DNA of 64,000 nucleotides from Calditrichia bacterium (GCA_028284445.1 JANQRS010000068.1:1-64000); one strand, 5' to 3'. Numbered from the stretch's first letter, positions 9,369-18,385 are shown. Program-made: numbers and translations. The notes: generated from the sequence alone by a model not told the origin.

Positions 9369-9763
9369 AGCTACTTGATCAAAAGAAAAAGAAGGTTATC
9401 CTGAACATTACGCCCTTGATTGACGTGCTGTTTATCCTGATTATCTTCTTCACAGTATCTTCAACCTTCCTGGAACAGCCCGGTATCAAGCTGGAATTAC
9501 CGGAAGCAAAGACCTCCGCGCCGCAGCGTATCGAGAAGGCGGTCTTGTCAATTACGCCGGATTCCAAAATCTTTCTCAACGGTGCCGAAGTGGCGTTTGC
9601 CGGCCTGCCGGCGCAACTTCGCCAGATGATGGAGCAGAGTACCGACAAGAGCCTGATCGTCAGCGCTGACAAAGGTGTTCGTCACGGGCTGGTTGTTCAG
9701 GTGATGGATATCGCCCGCCAAAACAATGTCGAGAAACTGGTCATTTCTGCGGATCCGGATTGA
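9365..9763 (+). CDS. exbD: ExbD/TolR family biopolymer transport protein
   Basis: A 132-residue partner of ExbB with one transmembrane helix (about 17-36, PLIDVLFILIIFFTVSSTFL) carrying the conserved proton-binding Asp20, and a periplasmic domain ending in the NVEKLVISAD strand typical of ExbD/TolR. The start overlaps the exbB stop by four bases. It completes the tonB-exbB-exbD operon; a weak terminator-like hairpin lies 33 bases downstream. Confidence 0.93.
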   Translation: MKLLDQKKKKVILNITPLIDVLFILIIFFTVSSTFLEQPGIKLELPEAKTSAPQRIEKAVLSITPDSKIFLNGAEVAFAGLPAQLRQMMEQSTDKSLIVSADKGVRHGLVVQVMDIARQNNVEKLVISADPD

Positions 9764-9796
9764 TCGCGGAATCAAGCGCAATTGCCCTTTCCCGCC

Positions 9797-9818
9797 AGCA
9801 AAATCTTGCTTTTGTTTA
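9797..9818 (+). terminator. Weak terminator-like hairpin after exbD
   Basis: A five-base-pair stem (AGCAA / TTGCT) with a four-base loop is followed by TTTGTTT. The stem is short and A/T-rich, so only partial termination is likely. Confidence 0.3.
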
Positions 9819-9870
9819 CCGTATATACTATCTTAAACTTTAGTTGTATTAAAAGGCAACATTTGGGGTG

Positions 9871-10992
9871 ATGATGGCTGTTCATGGTTTTGCGCCGGAA
9901 GTCGGGCATATTCCTATCCAGCAGCAAATCTTGAAGAGCTTTTCCCGCAATCGTATTCCACATGCCTATCTGTTTCATGGCCCGGAAGGTTGCGGAAAGG
10001 AGGCCTTTGCCATTGCTGTGGCGCAGTTGATTAACAGCAGTGATGACAATGGTCAGATTGATCGTTCTTCTCCGCAGTTTAGTAAAATCGCCAATCTCCA
10101 ACACCCCGATGTAAAACTGATCTTTCCAATTCCGTCTGCTTCCAATCAAAAGAGCGAAGAGCTTCAGGAAGCACTGCGCGCAAAAGCTCGCAACCCCTAT
10201 CGCAAGATTGTTTTTTCTGGCAAGAACACCTTTATCGGCATTAATACAATTCGCGAATTGAAAAAAGAAGCCGGTTATAAGCGATATGAGGGAAAGCGTA
10301 AGGTTTTTATTATCACCGAAGCAGAACAAATGCGGACGGAAGCGGCCAACGCGCTGTTGAAATTGCTGGAAGAGCCGCCGGATAATCTGATGCTGATTTT
10401 GGTGACAGCGAATATTCATCATTTGCTGCCCACCATAAAATCACGCTGTCAGATTCTGCGTTTCAGCCCTTTGCCGGAAGCGGAAATTGAGCAGATTGCC
10501 CGAAAGCATCTGCCGAAGGTCGAGCCGGAATTGTTACCGCTTTATATCCGATTGTCCGGCAACAATATCAAACGTTTGTTAACTTTTGTTGAGAATGACG
10601 TATTGGAAGTGCGGGACCAGGCAATCGAGCTGCTAAGGAAAATTGTGCTGCTGCATCGTGCACAAGAATTGCTGCAAATCCTGGAATCCGTTACCAGCAA
10701 GCGAGACCGGCAAAAGGCCCATTTACTACTCTGGTTTTTGCTGCTTTGGTTTCAGGATATTCTCTACTGGAAAAGTCTCGACGGCGATCGCAGCATGTTA
10801 CGGAACATTGACAAAATTGATACCCTTGAGAAGTTTATCGCTTTCACCCCTAACGCAGATATTGCTGCAATTGTTTGGGAAATTGAAGGCGCCATTCGCC
10901 AGTTGAACGACGCTCGTAACTTGAACCCGTTACTGGTATTGACAACGTTAGCAATTAAACTGCACACAAAAATCAAGAATAATGTCCGCTAA
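9871..10992 (+). CDS. holB: DNA polymerase III delta-prime subunit (clamp loader)
   Basis: Subunit of the clamp-loader complex that places the sliding clamp on primed DNA. The AAA+ core has Walker A GPEGCGKE near residue 38, the sensor region TEAEQMRTEAANALLKLLEE, and the SRC motif (TIKSRCQILRF) that supplies the arginine finger. I see no zinc-binding cysteine cluster in the usual place after Walker A. Start candidates are GTG 9868, ATG 9871 and ATG 9874 behind TTGGGG; the choice is arbitrary. ricT and metG follow, a gene order also known in Firmicutes (holB-yaaT-metS), which supports the assignment. Confidence 0.92.
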   Translation: MMAVHGFAPEVGHIPIQQQILKSFSRNRIPHAYLFHGPEGCGKEAFAIAVAQLINSSDDNGQIDRSSPQFSKIANLQHPDVKLIFPIPSASNQKSEELQEALRAKARNPYRKIVFSGKNTFIGINTIRELKKEAGYKRYEGKRKVFIITEAEQMRTEAANALLKLLEEPPDNLMLILVTANIHHLLPTIKSRCQILRFSPLPEAEIEQIARKHLPKVEPELLPLYIRLSGNNIKRLLTFVENDVLEVRDQAIELLRKIVLLHRAQELLQILESVTSKRDRQKAHLLLWFLLLWFQDILYWKSLDGDRSMLRNIDKIDTLEKFIAFTPNADIAAIVWEIEGAIRQLNDARNLNPLLVLTTLAIKLHTKIKNNVR

Positions 10993-11036
10993 GGGTCTCC
11001 CAAGACGCCGGGTGGAACCTCGCAGGAGGTAGATAT

Positions 11037-11852
11037 ATGGCTACAGGCATCGTTGAAGTAGCTTTTAAGGCAGGTAGAATCGCTATTTACGCCAATCGGA
11101 TTGGCGTTGATCTGAAACCGGAAGAGTTTGTCATTGTTAAGGCCGATAAGGGCATGGATCTTGGCAAGGCATTGCAGCGCGGCGAACTCTATTATGAAGA
11201 AGCGCTCAACGAAGATCTTAAAGAGATCACCCGCATCGCCACTCCGGATGACCTAAATCGTCACGATGAAAACCGCAGCCTCGAAGACAAGGCCATCCGC
11301 TCGTGCAAAGAGAAAATCTTTAAACATAAACTGCCTATGAATCTTGTTGATGCTGAATATCAATGGGATCGCAAGAAGCTTACCTTTTATTTCACCGCCG
11401 AAAAAAGAATCGATTTTCGTCAGTTGGTGAAGGATCTGGCCGCTCAGTATCGCACACGTATCGAACTCCGTCAAATCGGGGTGCGTGATGCGGCTCGTCA
11501 TGTTGGCGGATATGGCGCCTGTGGGTGTCAGCTTTGTTGCACGACGTTTATCAAGAAATTCGAAAATATTACCACGCAGTACGTGAAGGACCAGCTGATT
11601 ACCACCGGTTCTTCCAAGCTTACCGGCATTTGTGGACGTCTCAAATGCTGCCTCTCCTATGAGCGTGATTTTTATATGGAGGAGCTTGCCAAATATCCCT
11701 CAGTCGGCGATTGGGTAATGACCCCCAAGGGCAAGGGAAAGATGAAGAAGGTTGATATTTTCAATGCTGTCATTTATGTCAGTCTGGATAAAGATGACAT
11801 ACAGCGTTTTCCGGCAGATGAAGTGAAGAAGCTGGAAAAGAAAAAGAACTAA
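11037..11852 (+). CDS. ricT: RicT/YaaT (PSP1 domain) family protein
   Basis: A 271-residue protein of the PSP1 family. In Bacillus subtilis, RicT (YaaT) with RicA and RicF binds Fe-S clusters and controls RNase Y activity, and so affects RNA maturation and development. The conserved cysteines are present in ACGCQLCCTTF and CGRLKCCLSYE (about residues 160-205), together with the typical SSKLTGICGRLKCC core. A very strong ribosome site (AGGAGG) precedes ATG 11037 by seven bases. It sits 44 bp after holB and is probably in the same operon. RicA/RicF homologues are not seen here, so the exact role in this organism is inferred. Confidence 0.88.
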   Translation: MATGIVEVAFKAGRIAIYANRIGVDLKPEEFVIVKADKGMDLGKALQRGELYYEEALNEDLKEITRIATPDDLNRHDENRSLEDKAIRSCKEKIFKHKLPMNLVDAEYQWDRKKLTFYFTAEKRIDFRQLVKDLAAQYRTRIELRQIGVRDAARHVGGYGACGCQLCCTTFIKKFENITTQYVKDQLITTGSSKLTGICGRLKCCLSYERDFYMEELAKYPSVGDWVMTPKGKGKMKKVDIFNAVIYVSLDKDDIQRFPADEVKKLEKKKN

Positions 11853-11938
11853 TCTTCCGCCTCTTTTTTTTTGTTTGCGCTGCCCGGCATTTTTTGTTTA
11901 GTTTACCCACCAAATAGGAAAATCCCCTGGGAGTCACC

Positions 11939-11998
11939 ATGTTTGTTGAACATCTTGGTCTTATACGCGTTCCGATGCCCGGCCGGGCTTCCTGCTAA
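11939..11998 (+). other. Short open frame (19 codons) before metG
   Basis: An ATG at 11939 with GGGAG five bases upstream opens a 19-codon frame starting MFVEHLGLIRVPMPGR, 150 bp before the metG start. It could be a leader peptide, a gene remnant or chance; I recognise no product. The remainder of the 300-bp gap holds T-rich stretches after ricT but no clear hairpin terminator. Confidence 0.2.
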
Positions 11999-12148
11999 TC
12001 TACCGGTTCGTATTAACGAGCGAACACACCTGATACATTTTAAATGATTTCACCTGAATGCTGTTGTCGAGCCGGCATGATAGTCGGATCGCTTTCTATT
12101 TATGCATTCGCTTTACCATTGATTGATAGAAAGTAGAGGTTAGAAACC

Positions 12149-14212
12149 TTGAATGAGAATAAAAGATACCTCTTGACCAGCGCATTACCCTATGCAAATG
12201 GCCCTATTCATCTTGGCCACCTGGCAGGCGCATATCTCCCGGGCGATATATTTGCCCGCTACTGCCGCCTTAAGAAGCGGGACGTCGTTTATATCTGCGG
12301 CTCTGATGAGCATGGCGTGCCAATTATGCTGCGAGCGCGCGACGAAGGGAAGAATCCACAAGAAGTTGTCGATCATTTTCATGCCGGCATTGAAGCCAGT
12401 TTTCGGAAAGTAGGAATGTCATTCGATTACTATGGGCGCACTTCTTCGCCTGTCCATTATGAGACCAGCCAGGAATTCTTTCAAAACCTCGCGGACAAAG
12501 AGGCATTTGTGCTAAAGACAAACGAGCAACTGTATGATCCGGAAGCGAATATGTTTTTAGCGGACCGCTTCATCCGCGGTACCTGCCCAAATTGTGGCTA
12601 TGAGGACGCATATGGCGATCAATGCGAGAATTGCGGTACGTCATTAAGTCCTGCGGAGCTAAAGAATCCGCGAAGTGCAGTGACCAATGCGAAGCCGATC
12701 AAAAAAGAAACCACGCACTGGTATTTGCCCCTCGGCGATATTCAGCCGGACTTGGAGGAGTGGATTGCGACGCATCCGGAATGGCGGAATCACGTGCTCG
12801 GGCAGATCAAGAGTTGGTTTAAAACCGGCCTGACGGATCGTGCAATGACCCGCGATATGGATTGGGGAGTTCCGGTGCCGGAAGCGGCGGCCGAAGCCGT
12901 CAAGGTGGATGCCAACGGCAAGGTGCTTTACGTATGGTTTGATGCACCGATCGGCTATATTTCCGCGACCAAGGAATGGGCTGCGAAGCAAGGGCAGCCG
13001 GACCTCTGGAGAAAATACTGGCAGGATCAGGACACCAATCTGGTTCACTTTATCGGCAAAGATAATATTGTTTTTCACTGCCTGATATTCCCGGCCCTGC
13101 TGAAGATTCATGGGGACTATGTCTTGCCGATGAATGTGCCGGCAAATGAATTTCTGAATCTTGAGGGTAACAAGTTTTCGACCAGCCGCAATTACGCAGT
13201 TTGGCTGGAAGATTATCTGGAGAAGTTTGAGGCGGATTCGCTTCGCTATACGCTGGCGGTAAGCATGCCGGAAACCAAAGACAGTGATTTTTCCTGGCGC
13301 GATTTCCAGGCTCGGCACAATAATGAACTGGCCGATATTCTCGGGAATTTTGTCAATCGCACATTTACCTTCATCTCTAAATATTACGATGGCAAACTAC
13401 CAGAAAAAGGCGCACTGGACGAACTGGATCAGGAACTGCTGGATACCATAGTCCATTTGCGTAAGAAGGTTGGGCAGGCGATTGATGATTTTCAATTCAA
13501 GCTGGCGACCAAGCGCTTTATGGAGCTGGCGAGATTTGCCAACAAGTATTTTAATGATAAAGAGCCCTGGAAAACCCGCAAGTCTGATCCGGAAAGTTGT
13601 GCGACTGCATTGCATCTCTGTGCACAAACCGCATATGCTCTGGCGGTGTTATCCAATCCCTTTATTCCCTTTGCCTCAGCTCGCATGTTCCGCATTTTGA
13701 ACCTGGATGCCAAACCTGAGGAAGCAGCATGGGATGAGGTTGGTGAAGTATTCCTGCCGGATGGGCATCAGTTCGGTGAGCCGGAAATTCTCTTCCGCAA
13801 AATTGAAGATGAGGTGATCGAGCGAGAGGTTGCAATTCTTGAAACTATTCAACGGGAAGCGGAAAAAGCTGTTGATGAGCCGGAAGAATCATTGCTGGAC
13901 ATCGAGGATTTCCGCCAGGTTGACTTGAGAACCGCGAAAATTCTATCCGCGGAAGCAATTCCCAAGGCCCGGAAGCTGTTCAAGCTTCAGGTAGAAGTGG
14001 GTGACGAAAAGCGCCAGGTTGTTGCCGGGCTTGCCGAGCACTATACGCCTGAAGAGTTGGCGGGCAAGACGGTGGTGCTTGTGGCCAATCTTAAGCCGGC
14101 GACCATTCGCGGCGTTGAGTCGCAAGGCATGTTGCTTGCTGTAGATGATGGCAAGAAGCTGACCCTGGTGTCACCGGAAGGTGAAGTCGTTTCTGGTAAG
14201 CCGGTGTCTTAG
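12149..14212 (+). CDS. metG: Methionyl-tRNA synthetase
   Basis: Charges tRNA-Met with methionine (687 residues, class I synthetase). HIGH-type motif HLGH at 21-24; zinc knuckle Cys146-x2-Cys149 ... Cys159-x2-Cys162 in the connective insertion; KMSKS-type motif KFSTS at 342-346; anticodon-binding helices after it; C-terminal EMAP-II-like tRNA-binding domain (about 585-687, VDLRTAKILSAEAIPKARKL). The length fits the long bacterial form carrying the C-terminal appendix. The start is a TTG with AGAGGT eight bases upstream; the nearest ATG (12153) is out of frame. Follows ricT on the same strand. Confidence 0.97.
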   Translation: MNENKRYLLTSALPYANGPIHLGHLAGAYLPGDIFARYCRLKKRDVVYICGSDEHGVPIMLRARDEGKNPQEVVDHFHAGIEASFRKVGMSFDYYGRTSSPVHYETSQEFFQNLADKEAFVLKTNEQLYDPEANMFLADRFIRGTCPNCGYEDAYGDQCENCGTSLSPAELKNPRSAVTNAKPIKKETTHWYLPLGDIQPDLEEWIATHPEWRNHVLGQIKSWFKTGLTDRAMTRDMDWGVPVPEAAAEAVKVDANGKVLYVWFDAPIGYISATKEWAAKQGQPDLWRKYWQDQDTNLVHFIGKDNIVFHCLIFPALLKIHGDYVLPMNVPANEFLNLEGNKFSTSRNYAVWLEDYLEKFEADSLRYTLAVSMPETKDSDFSWRDFQARHNNELADILGNFVNRTFTFISKYYDGKLPEKGALDELDQELLDTIVHLRKKVGQAIDDFQFKLATKRFMELARFANKYFNDKEPWKTRKSDPESCATALHLCAQTAYALAVLSNPFIPFASARMFRILNLDAKPEEAAWDEVGEVFLPDGHQFGEPEILFRKIEDEVIEREVAILETIQREAEKAVDEPEESLLDIEDFRQVDLRTAKILSAEAIPKARKLFKLQVEVGDEKRQVVAGLAEHYTPEELAGKTVVLVANLKPATIRGVESQGMLLAVDDGKKLTLVSPEGEVVSGKPVS

Positions 14213-14321
14213 AGGGTGTTTGGAAAGTCTTTTGAATAATGAAGTCTCGGATTACAAATAAATTTGTCAGTTCTGGCGTTTTTCTTTATTATTGCTCTGT
14301 AGAAGATAATGGAAGTACAAC

Positions 14322-14861
14322 ATGGATAGTTTTTGGGGAAATATTTTTCGCAATCGCGAAAGCGAGGAAGACTCACTTTACGCCATCCTGAAACGCATAC
14401 CCATTTTTCGGAGCCTTAAGAATCGGGAAGTGCGCGCGGTGGAACGAATACTCCACCAGCGCGATTACCAGCCCGGTGAGATTGTGTTCCAGCAGGGGAA
14501 TCCCGGCGTGGGTATGTATATCATTCACAGTGGAAATGTTGAAGTCATTTTTGAGCCGACCGGTCAAGTGCTTGCTGAATTGAGTGACGGCGAGTTTTTT
14601 GGCGAATTGGGGTTGATTGATGAATCACCCCGTTCTGCAACGGTTGTCGCTAAAAGTGATTGCAAGCTGTTCGGTTTTTTTCAATCTGACCTCCGCGACC
14701 TCATTGATCGCAATCCCCGGCTCGGGGTGAAGATTGTCATGCAGTTGGTATCTACCATTGGCGAACGCCTGAAGCGATCCAATGAGCAGGTGCAGGAATT
14801 GCGTTCCGAACTGTATGTGCTGAACCAAAAGGAACATACTACGGAATTGTCTGATGGATAA
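14322..14861 (+). CDS. Cyclic nucleotide-binding domain protein
   Basis: A 179-residue cytoplasmic protein with one cNMP-binding (CAP-like) domain at about 25-140: LKNREVRAVERILHQRDYQPGEIVFQQGNPGVGMYII, then GEFFGELGLIDESPRSATVVAKSD, a recognisable phosphate-binding cassette. The C-terminal helix is short and no DNA-binding domain follows, so it is not a CRP-type regulator by itself. ATG 14322 follows GGAAG by seven bases. It overlaps the next gene by eight bases, so it probably works with or is coordinated with the PerM-like transporter. Ligand unknown. Confidence 0.88.
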   Translation: MDSFWGNIFRNRESEEDSLYAILKRIPIFRSLKNREVRAVERILHQRDYQPGEIVFQQGNPGVGMYIIHSGNVEVIFEPTGQVLAELSDGEFFGELGLIDESPRSATVVAKSDCKLFGFFQSDLRDLIDRNPRLGVKIVMQLVSTIGERLKRSNEQVQELRSELYVLNQKEHTTELSDG

Positions 14862-15996
14862 GGTTGTTAATCGCTGGATTCGCATCATTTTCTACGGTGT
14901 GTTGCTGATCGTGGTTCTCAGTATTCTTGCGCAAATCAGTGACCTTGTGCAGTTGCTCATCATCTCGGCATTGCTTGCTTATGTCCTGGATCCGGTTGTG
15001 TCCCGAATGGAGGGACGCGGGATGAGTCGAACCGTCGCAACGGTGCTGTTGTTTATGGTGTCCGGATTTATGGCGAGTGTTTTTGCTGTATTTTCGATGC
15101 CGGTGATTAGCAGCGAGTTTGTCGACATGCGCGAAGGCTTCGATCCGGAAAAAACCAGGTTACTTCTTGCCAAAATTGACACCTTTATCCGCAATGAACT
15201 GTCCTTTCTCGGTCTTCAGGATCTTAGCCTTACCGGCAGTATGGCGCAGACCTTTATTGACTACGGGAAGGCGCTTTTTCAGAATTTGCGCAGTGTGGTG
15301 TCGGTCTTTTCCAGCCTGATCATTACCCCCTTTGTCGTTTTCTTCCTTCTTAAAGACGGCCGGCAAATTAAAAAAGGGCTGATTTCACTGGTGCCGAATC
15401 GCTACTTCGAGTTTTTCCTTAACCTGATTTACAAGATGGATCAGCAATTGGGCAACTATCTGCGTGGTCAGTTCCTCGATGCATTTATTATTGGCGTACT
15501 TTCAACAATCGCTTTGCTGCTGTTGGATGTCAAGTATGCCTTGCTCATCGGAACATTTGCCGGTTTTGCTAACCTGATTCCTTATATTGGTCCGCTCTGT
15601 GGCGCAGCGGTGGCAGTGCTTGTGTCGTTGCTGGAAACCGGTGATTTGTTGCAGGTTGTCTATATTGCCCTCGCCTTTGGGATTGTGCAGCTAATAGACA
15701 ATGTGTTTGTTCAGCCAAATGTGGTGGCCAAAACAGTTAACCTGTCGCCACTGGTGGTCTTGTTTGTCGTTATTATCGGCGGGCGATTTTTTGGGGTTTT
15801 GGGTATGTTGTTGTCGGTGCCGGTTACCGGAATCCTGAAAGTGCTGTTTCAGGAATGGCAACAGACCAGTCAGCAATATCATCTGCGATATACGCCGGAA
15901 GCCTCGGCTGCCGGGCAATTAGTTGCTGCGCGAGCCGGGCAGCAGGATCAATCCGATATCCATTACATTGGTACCCGTCGCGCCGGTTCGAATTAA
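14854..15996 (+). CDS. AI-2E/PerM family transporter
   Basis: Inner-membrane protein of the AI-2 exporter (PerM) family, 380 residues. About eight membrane helices: two at the N-terminus (FYGVLLIVVLSILAQI, LIISALLAYVLDPVV), a soluble central segment, then a helical bundle with the family motif FANLIPYIGPLCGA and the PNVVAKTVNLSPLVVLFVVI region. The start overlaps the upstream cNMP-binding gene by eight bases. Its last 26 codons overlap, tail to tail, the end of the glycerate kinase gene on the other strand. Substrate unknown; family members export autoinducer-2 or act as Na+/H+ antiporters. Confidence 0.9.
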   Translation: MDKVVNRWIRIIFYGVLLIVVLSILAQISDLVQLLIISALLAYVLDPVVSRMEGRGMSRTVATVLLFMVSGFMASVFAVFSMPVISSEFVDMREGFDPEKTRLLLAKIDTFIRNELSFLGLQDLSLTGSMAQTFIDYGKALFQNLRSVVSVFSSLIITPFVVFFLLKDGRQIKKGLISLVPNRYFEFFLNLIYKMDQQLGNYLRGQFLDAFIIGVLSTIALLLLDVKYALLIGTFAGFANLIPYIGPLCGAAVAVLVSLLETGDLLQVVYIALAFGIVQLIDNVFVQPNVVAKTVNLSPLVVLFVVIIGGRFFGVLGMLLSVPVTGILKVLFQEWQQTSQQYHLRYTPEASAAGQLVAARAGQQDQSDIHYIGTRRAGSN

Positions 15997-17259
15997 ACCA
16001 CCAACTTGATCAAAAAAGTGATAAGCATCGTTGTTGTCCAGATAGGCCGAAGCCGAGAGGTTTTGGCCTTTTGCATTTTTGAGCGTTGCCGGCGACACCC
16101 AGGCGCCGGCAGCATCGGTTGGACCATCTGTGCCATCTGTACCACAGCTTAACATCAGATAAGGCACAGGTGAGTCTTTCATTGCCAGGGCAAAGGCCAG
16201 GGCCAGTTCCTGATTTCGTCCTCCTTTTCCGGAACCGCGAAGTGTCACTGTCGGTTCACCGCCGAAAATCAAACAGCGCGGCTGGGCAGTTGTCTTCCCC
16301 AACTTTTCTCTTGTCAGTGTAGCCAGCTGTCTTGCAACATTCCTCGCTTCTCCCGAGACGTTTTGCCATATGATATCAGCTATAAAACCACCGTTTTCGG
16401 CGGCATTCGCTGCGGCGGCCAATGCCTGATCGTTGCTGGCGAGGATCTGGTGGTCAATTGAAGCAAAACATGGGTCACCAGTGGAAGGATTCTCAGCGAT
16501 TTTTCCATGCATCCCATTCTCGAGCCTTTGCCTGACTCCATTCGGTAATTGATTGGCAAGCTGATATTTTTCAATGACTTGCCAGGCGTCGTAGAAAGTG
16601 CTGTTGTCGGGTATTAGTGGACCGGATGCGATGGTCGATAGGTCGTCGCCAATGACATCTGATATCACCAGCGAAATGCATCTACGTCCTGCCAGCAGGC
16701 GCGCCAGTTGTCCGCCTTTTACCAGCGATAGATGTTTGCGGACAGCGTTCATTTCCTGGATTTCCGCTCCACAGCCCAGCAGCAATTTTGAAACGTTTTG
16801 CAAATCATCAAAGCTGATGCCATCCGCTAAATGCTCCAATAGCGCTGAGCCGCCGCCACTGATCAGGCAGATAATCAAATCTTCAGGATCGGTTCCTTGC
16901 AGATATGATAGAAGCGCTGCCGTTGCTTGCAATCCGGCAGCGTCCGGCACCGGATGTCCGGCTTCCAGGATGCGGATTCTATTTGTCGGTAGAGAATGAT
17001 CGTGCTTGGTAATGACCAGGCCGTCTGTGAGTGCCTCGCCAAGAATCTCTTCGCAGCTCTGCGCCATTGCCGCAGAGGCCTTGCCGAAACCGATAATGCG
17101 AATCCCGGCGTTCCTGGGAAGTGAAATCTGCAGGTCGTTACAGACAATAACGCTGTCTTGCAGGCGCAGAAATTGTTTGATAACAGTGGCTGGTTTGACA
17201 CGTTCAATCGCAGCCATCAAAATTGGTTCGAGCATCGAATATGAAAGTTGTGACATCAT
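15919..17259 (-). CDS. Glycerate 2-kinase (DUF4147 + MOFRL)
   Basis: Phosphorylates D-glycerate to 2-phosphoglycerate, linking glycerate to lower glycolysis (446 residues). The N-terminal DUF4147 domain (about 10-240) has GFGKASAAMA, HPVPD, SGGGSAL and EMNAVRKHLSLVKGGQLA; the C-terminal MOFRL domain (about 315-435) has GGRNQELALA, CGTDGTDGPTDAAG and TGATGTNVMDI. All expected motifs are intact. The ATG overlaps the stop of the upstream murein endopeptidase gene by four bases, so the two are translationally coupled despite unrelated roles. The 3' end overlaps the convergent transporter gene by 78 bp. Confidence 0.93.
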   Translation of the reverse strand: MMSQLSYSMLEPILMAAIERVKPATVIKQFLRLQDSVIVCNDLQISLPRNAGIRIIGFGKASAAMAQSCEEILGEALTDGLVITKHDHSLPTNRIRILEAGHPVPDAAGLQATAALLSYLQGTDPEDLIICLISGGGSALLEHLADGISFDDLQNVSKLLLGCGAEIQEMNAVRKHLSLVKGGQLARLLAGRRCISLVISDVIGDDLSTIASGPLIPDNSTFYDAWQVIEKYQLANQLPNGVRQRLENGMHGKIAENPSTGDPCFASIDHQILASNDQALAAAANAAENGGFIADIIWQNVSGEARNVARQLATLTREKLGKTTAQPRCLIFGGEPTVTLRGSGKGGRNQELALAFALAMKDSPVPYLMLSCGTDGTDGPTDAAGAWVSPATLKNAKGQNLSASAYLDNNDAYHFFDQVGGLIRTGATGTNVMDIGLILLPGSRSN

Positions 17260-17981
17260 GACCCCGTGATTATTTCAAAGTCAACGTGGTAATGTTCATC
17301 GTGTCGCCACCAGGCCTGGCGGCTATTGAATTGAATCTTTCTGCGAAGCGCAGCACCTTCTTTGGTCGCAAAGAGGAGTGGCTGCAGCCGAGGATCAAAA
17401 AACACGCGCTTGATGCGCAATCCGTTCTTGCTTGCCGCAGTTCTTAGTGCCGCCAGGTGTAGGGCAATGGCCTGAAAATCAATCGTTAAATCCTGATAGT
17501 TGCCTTTGCTGTCAAAGTCAACGTCATAACCGAAGCGATTGAGAAGCGAGGTCGGCAATTCAACTGACCTGTCGCCATCGAGCAGCGGTGTCATGAAATC
17601 GACAGAGAGACCATTTTGATGGGTGTGATGCGGTGGAAATGGTCCACCTCCGGGCCAGCCGGTTTCTCCATAAATAAAATATTTGTCAGGTGCTGAGGTG
17701 TTCAATTGATCGTAGGCTTCCAGGATGGTTTTGCACACCGCATGGTGGGCGCTGTTGCGCCCGATCAACGAACCGATGCGGGAATACGTTCTGAAGTTGG
17801 CCCCGCTATTCGGTAGTCGCTTCCCGTTGGTCAGTTTGCCATTGGCGTAGGTGCCGCTGCTTTTGCTCGGTTGATTATTTTCGAACAAGCGGATAACATC
17901 ATTGCCGAAAAAGACAACGAGCCATCCTGTGGCCAGGAGTATTAATGGAATTTTGACCCATTTGCGGTTTAAGAGAGACAT
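17256..17981 (-). CDS. Membrane-anchored murein endopeptidase (MepA/LAS-like)
   Basis: Probable periplasmic zinc peptidase acting on peptidoglycan cross-links, 241 residues. An N-terminal membrane anchor (about 11-28, IPLILLATGWLVVFF) is followed by a LAS-fold domain with HHTHQNGLSVDFM and, near the C-terminus, RHDEHYHVDFE, corresponding to the two metal-binding motifs of penicillin-insensitive murein endopeptidases. A 38-bp GC-rich palindrome lies 30 bp upstream of the start. The ribosome site is weak (AGAGAA). Overlaps the glycerate kinase start by ATGA. Assignment at family level is good; the precise bond cleaved is inferred. Confidence 0.82.
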   Translation of the reverse strand: MSLLNRKWVKIPLILLATGWLVVFFGNDVIRLFENNQPSKSSGTYANGKLTNGKRLPNSGANFRTYSRIGSLIGRNSAHHAVCKTILEAYDQLNTSAPDKYFIYGETGWPGGGPFPPHHTHQNGLSVDFMTPLLDGDRSVELPTSLLNRFGYDVDFDSKGNYQDLTIDFQAIALHLAALRTAASKNGLRIKRVFFDPRLQPLLFATKEGAALRRKIQFNSRQAWWRHDEHYHVDFEIITGS

Positions 17982-18010
17982 GATTTTTCTCTGTCTGGAT
18001 TGTTTTGCAT

Positions 18011-18048
18011 CCCCCCTCTATCTCCCCTCGGGGGGAGATAGAGGGGGG
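18011..18048. repeat. GC-rich dispersed palindrome, copy 2
   Basis: Same 38-bp inverted repeat as at 4691-4728 with a single base difference at the centre (CCCCTC instead of CCCCCC). It lies 30 bp before the start of the murein endopeptidase gene. Confidence 0.9.
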
Positions 18049-18278
18049 AGCGCTGATATAAGTGATCTGCGCTCAAGCTTGATGGTCGTTAACCGCTGAA
18101 CAGCCCTAAACAAAATTATACAAACCTTCGCGGATAGTACCCGTAAATTTTTTTAGTGAGTGACTCGATAGCACTATAGCGATCTAAACCAGCGAAAGAG
18201 ATTATCGAGATCGCAAACAGGTAGGGCATATGAAAACCGTTTTGACAGCACCACCCGAGAGTTTCTTGAATAGGTGTT

Positions 18279-18306
18279 TTGATAAACTTTTTTCTTTCCA
18301 TATATT
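18279..18306 (+). promoter_or_regulatory. Candidate sigma-70-type promoter of the anti-sigma kinase gene
   Basis: TTGATA and TATATT are separated by 16 bases, about 80 bp before the preferred start at 18386. It falls inside the longer frame that opens at 18230, and so argues for the downstream start. FCB bacteria often use other promoter consensus sequences, so this is tentative. Confidence 0.35.
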
Positions 18307-18385
18307 GGCAAAAGGCGTACTCCCTCCGTGGGAAAAGGCTATTGAGCAACTTTATCAGAAAAGGCGTTTCAGCGACGAATCGACT

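Noticed and set aside
18230..18385. 52-residue N-terminal extension of the RsbW-like protein
   Set aside because: Not part of the family, makes the protein too long, and contains a promoter-like sequence.
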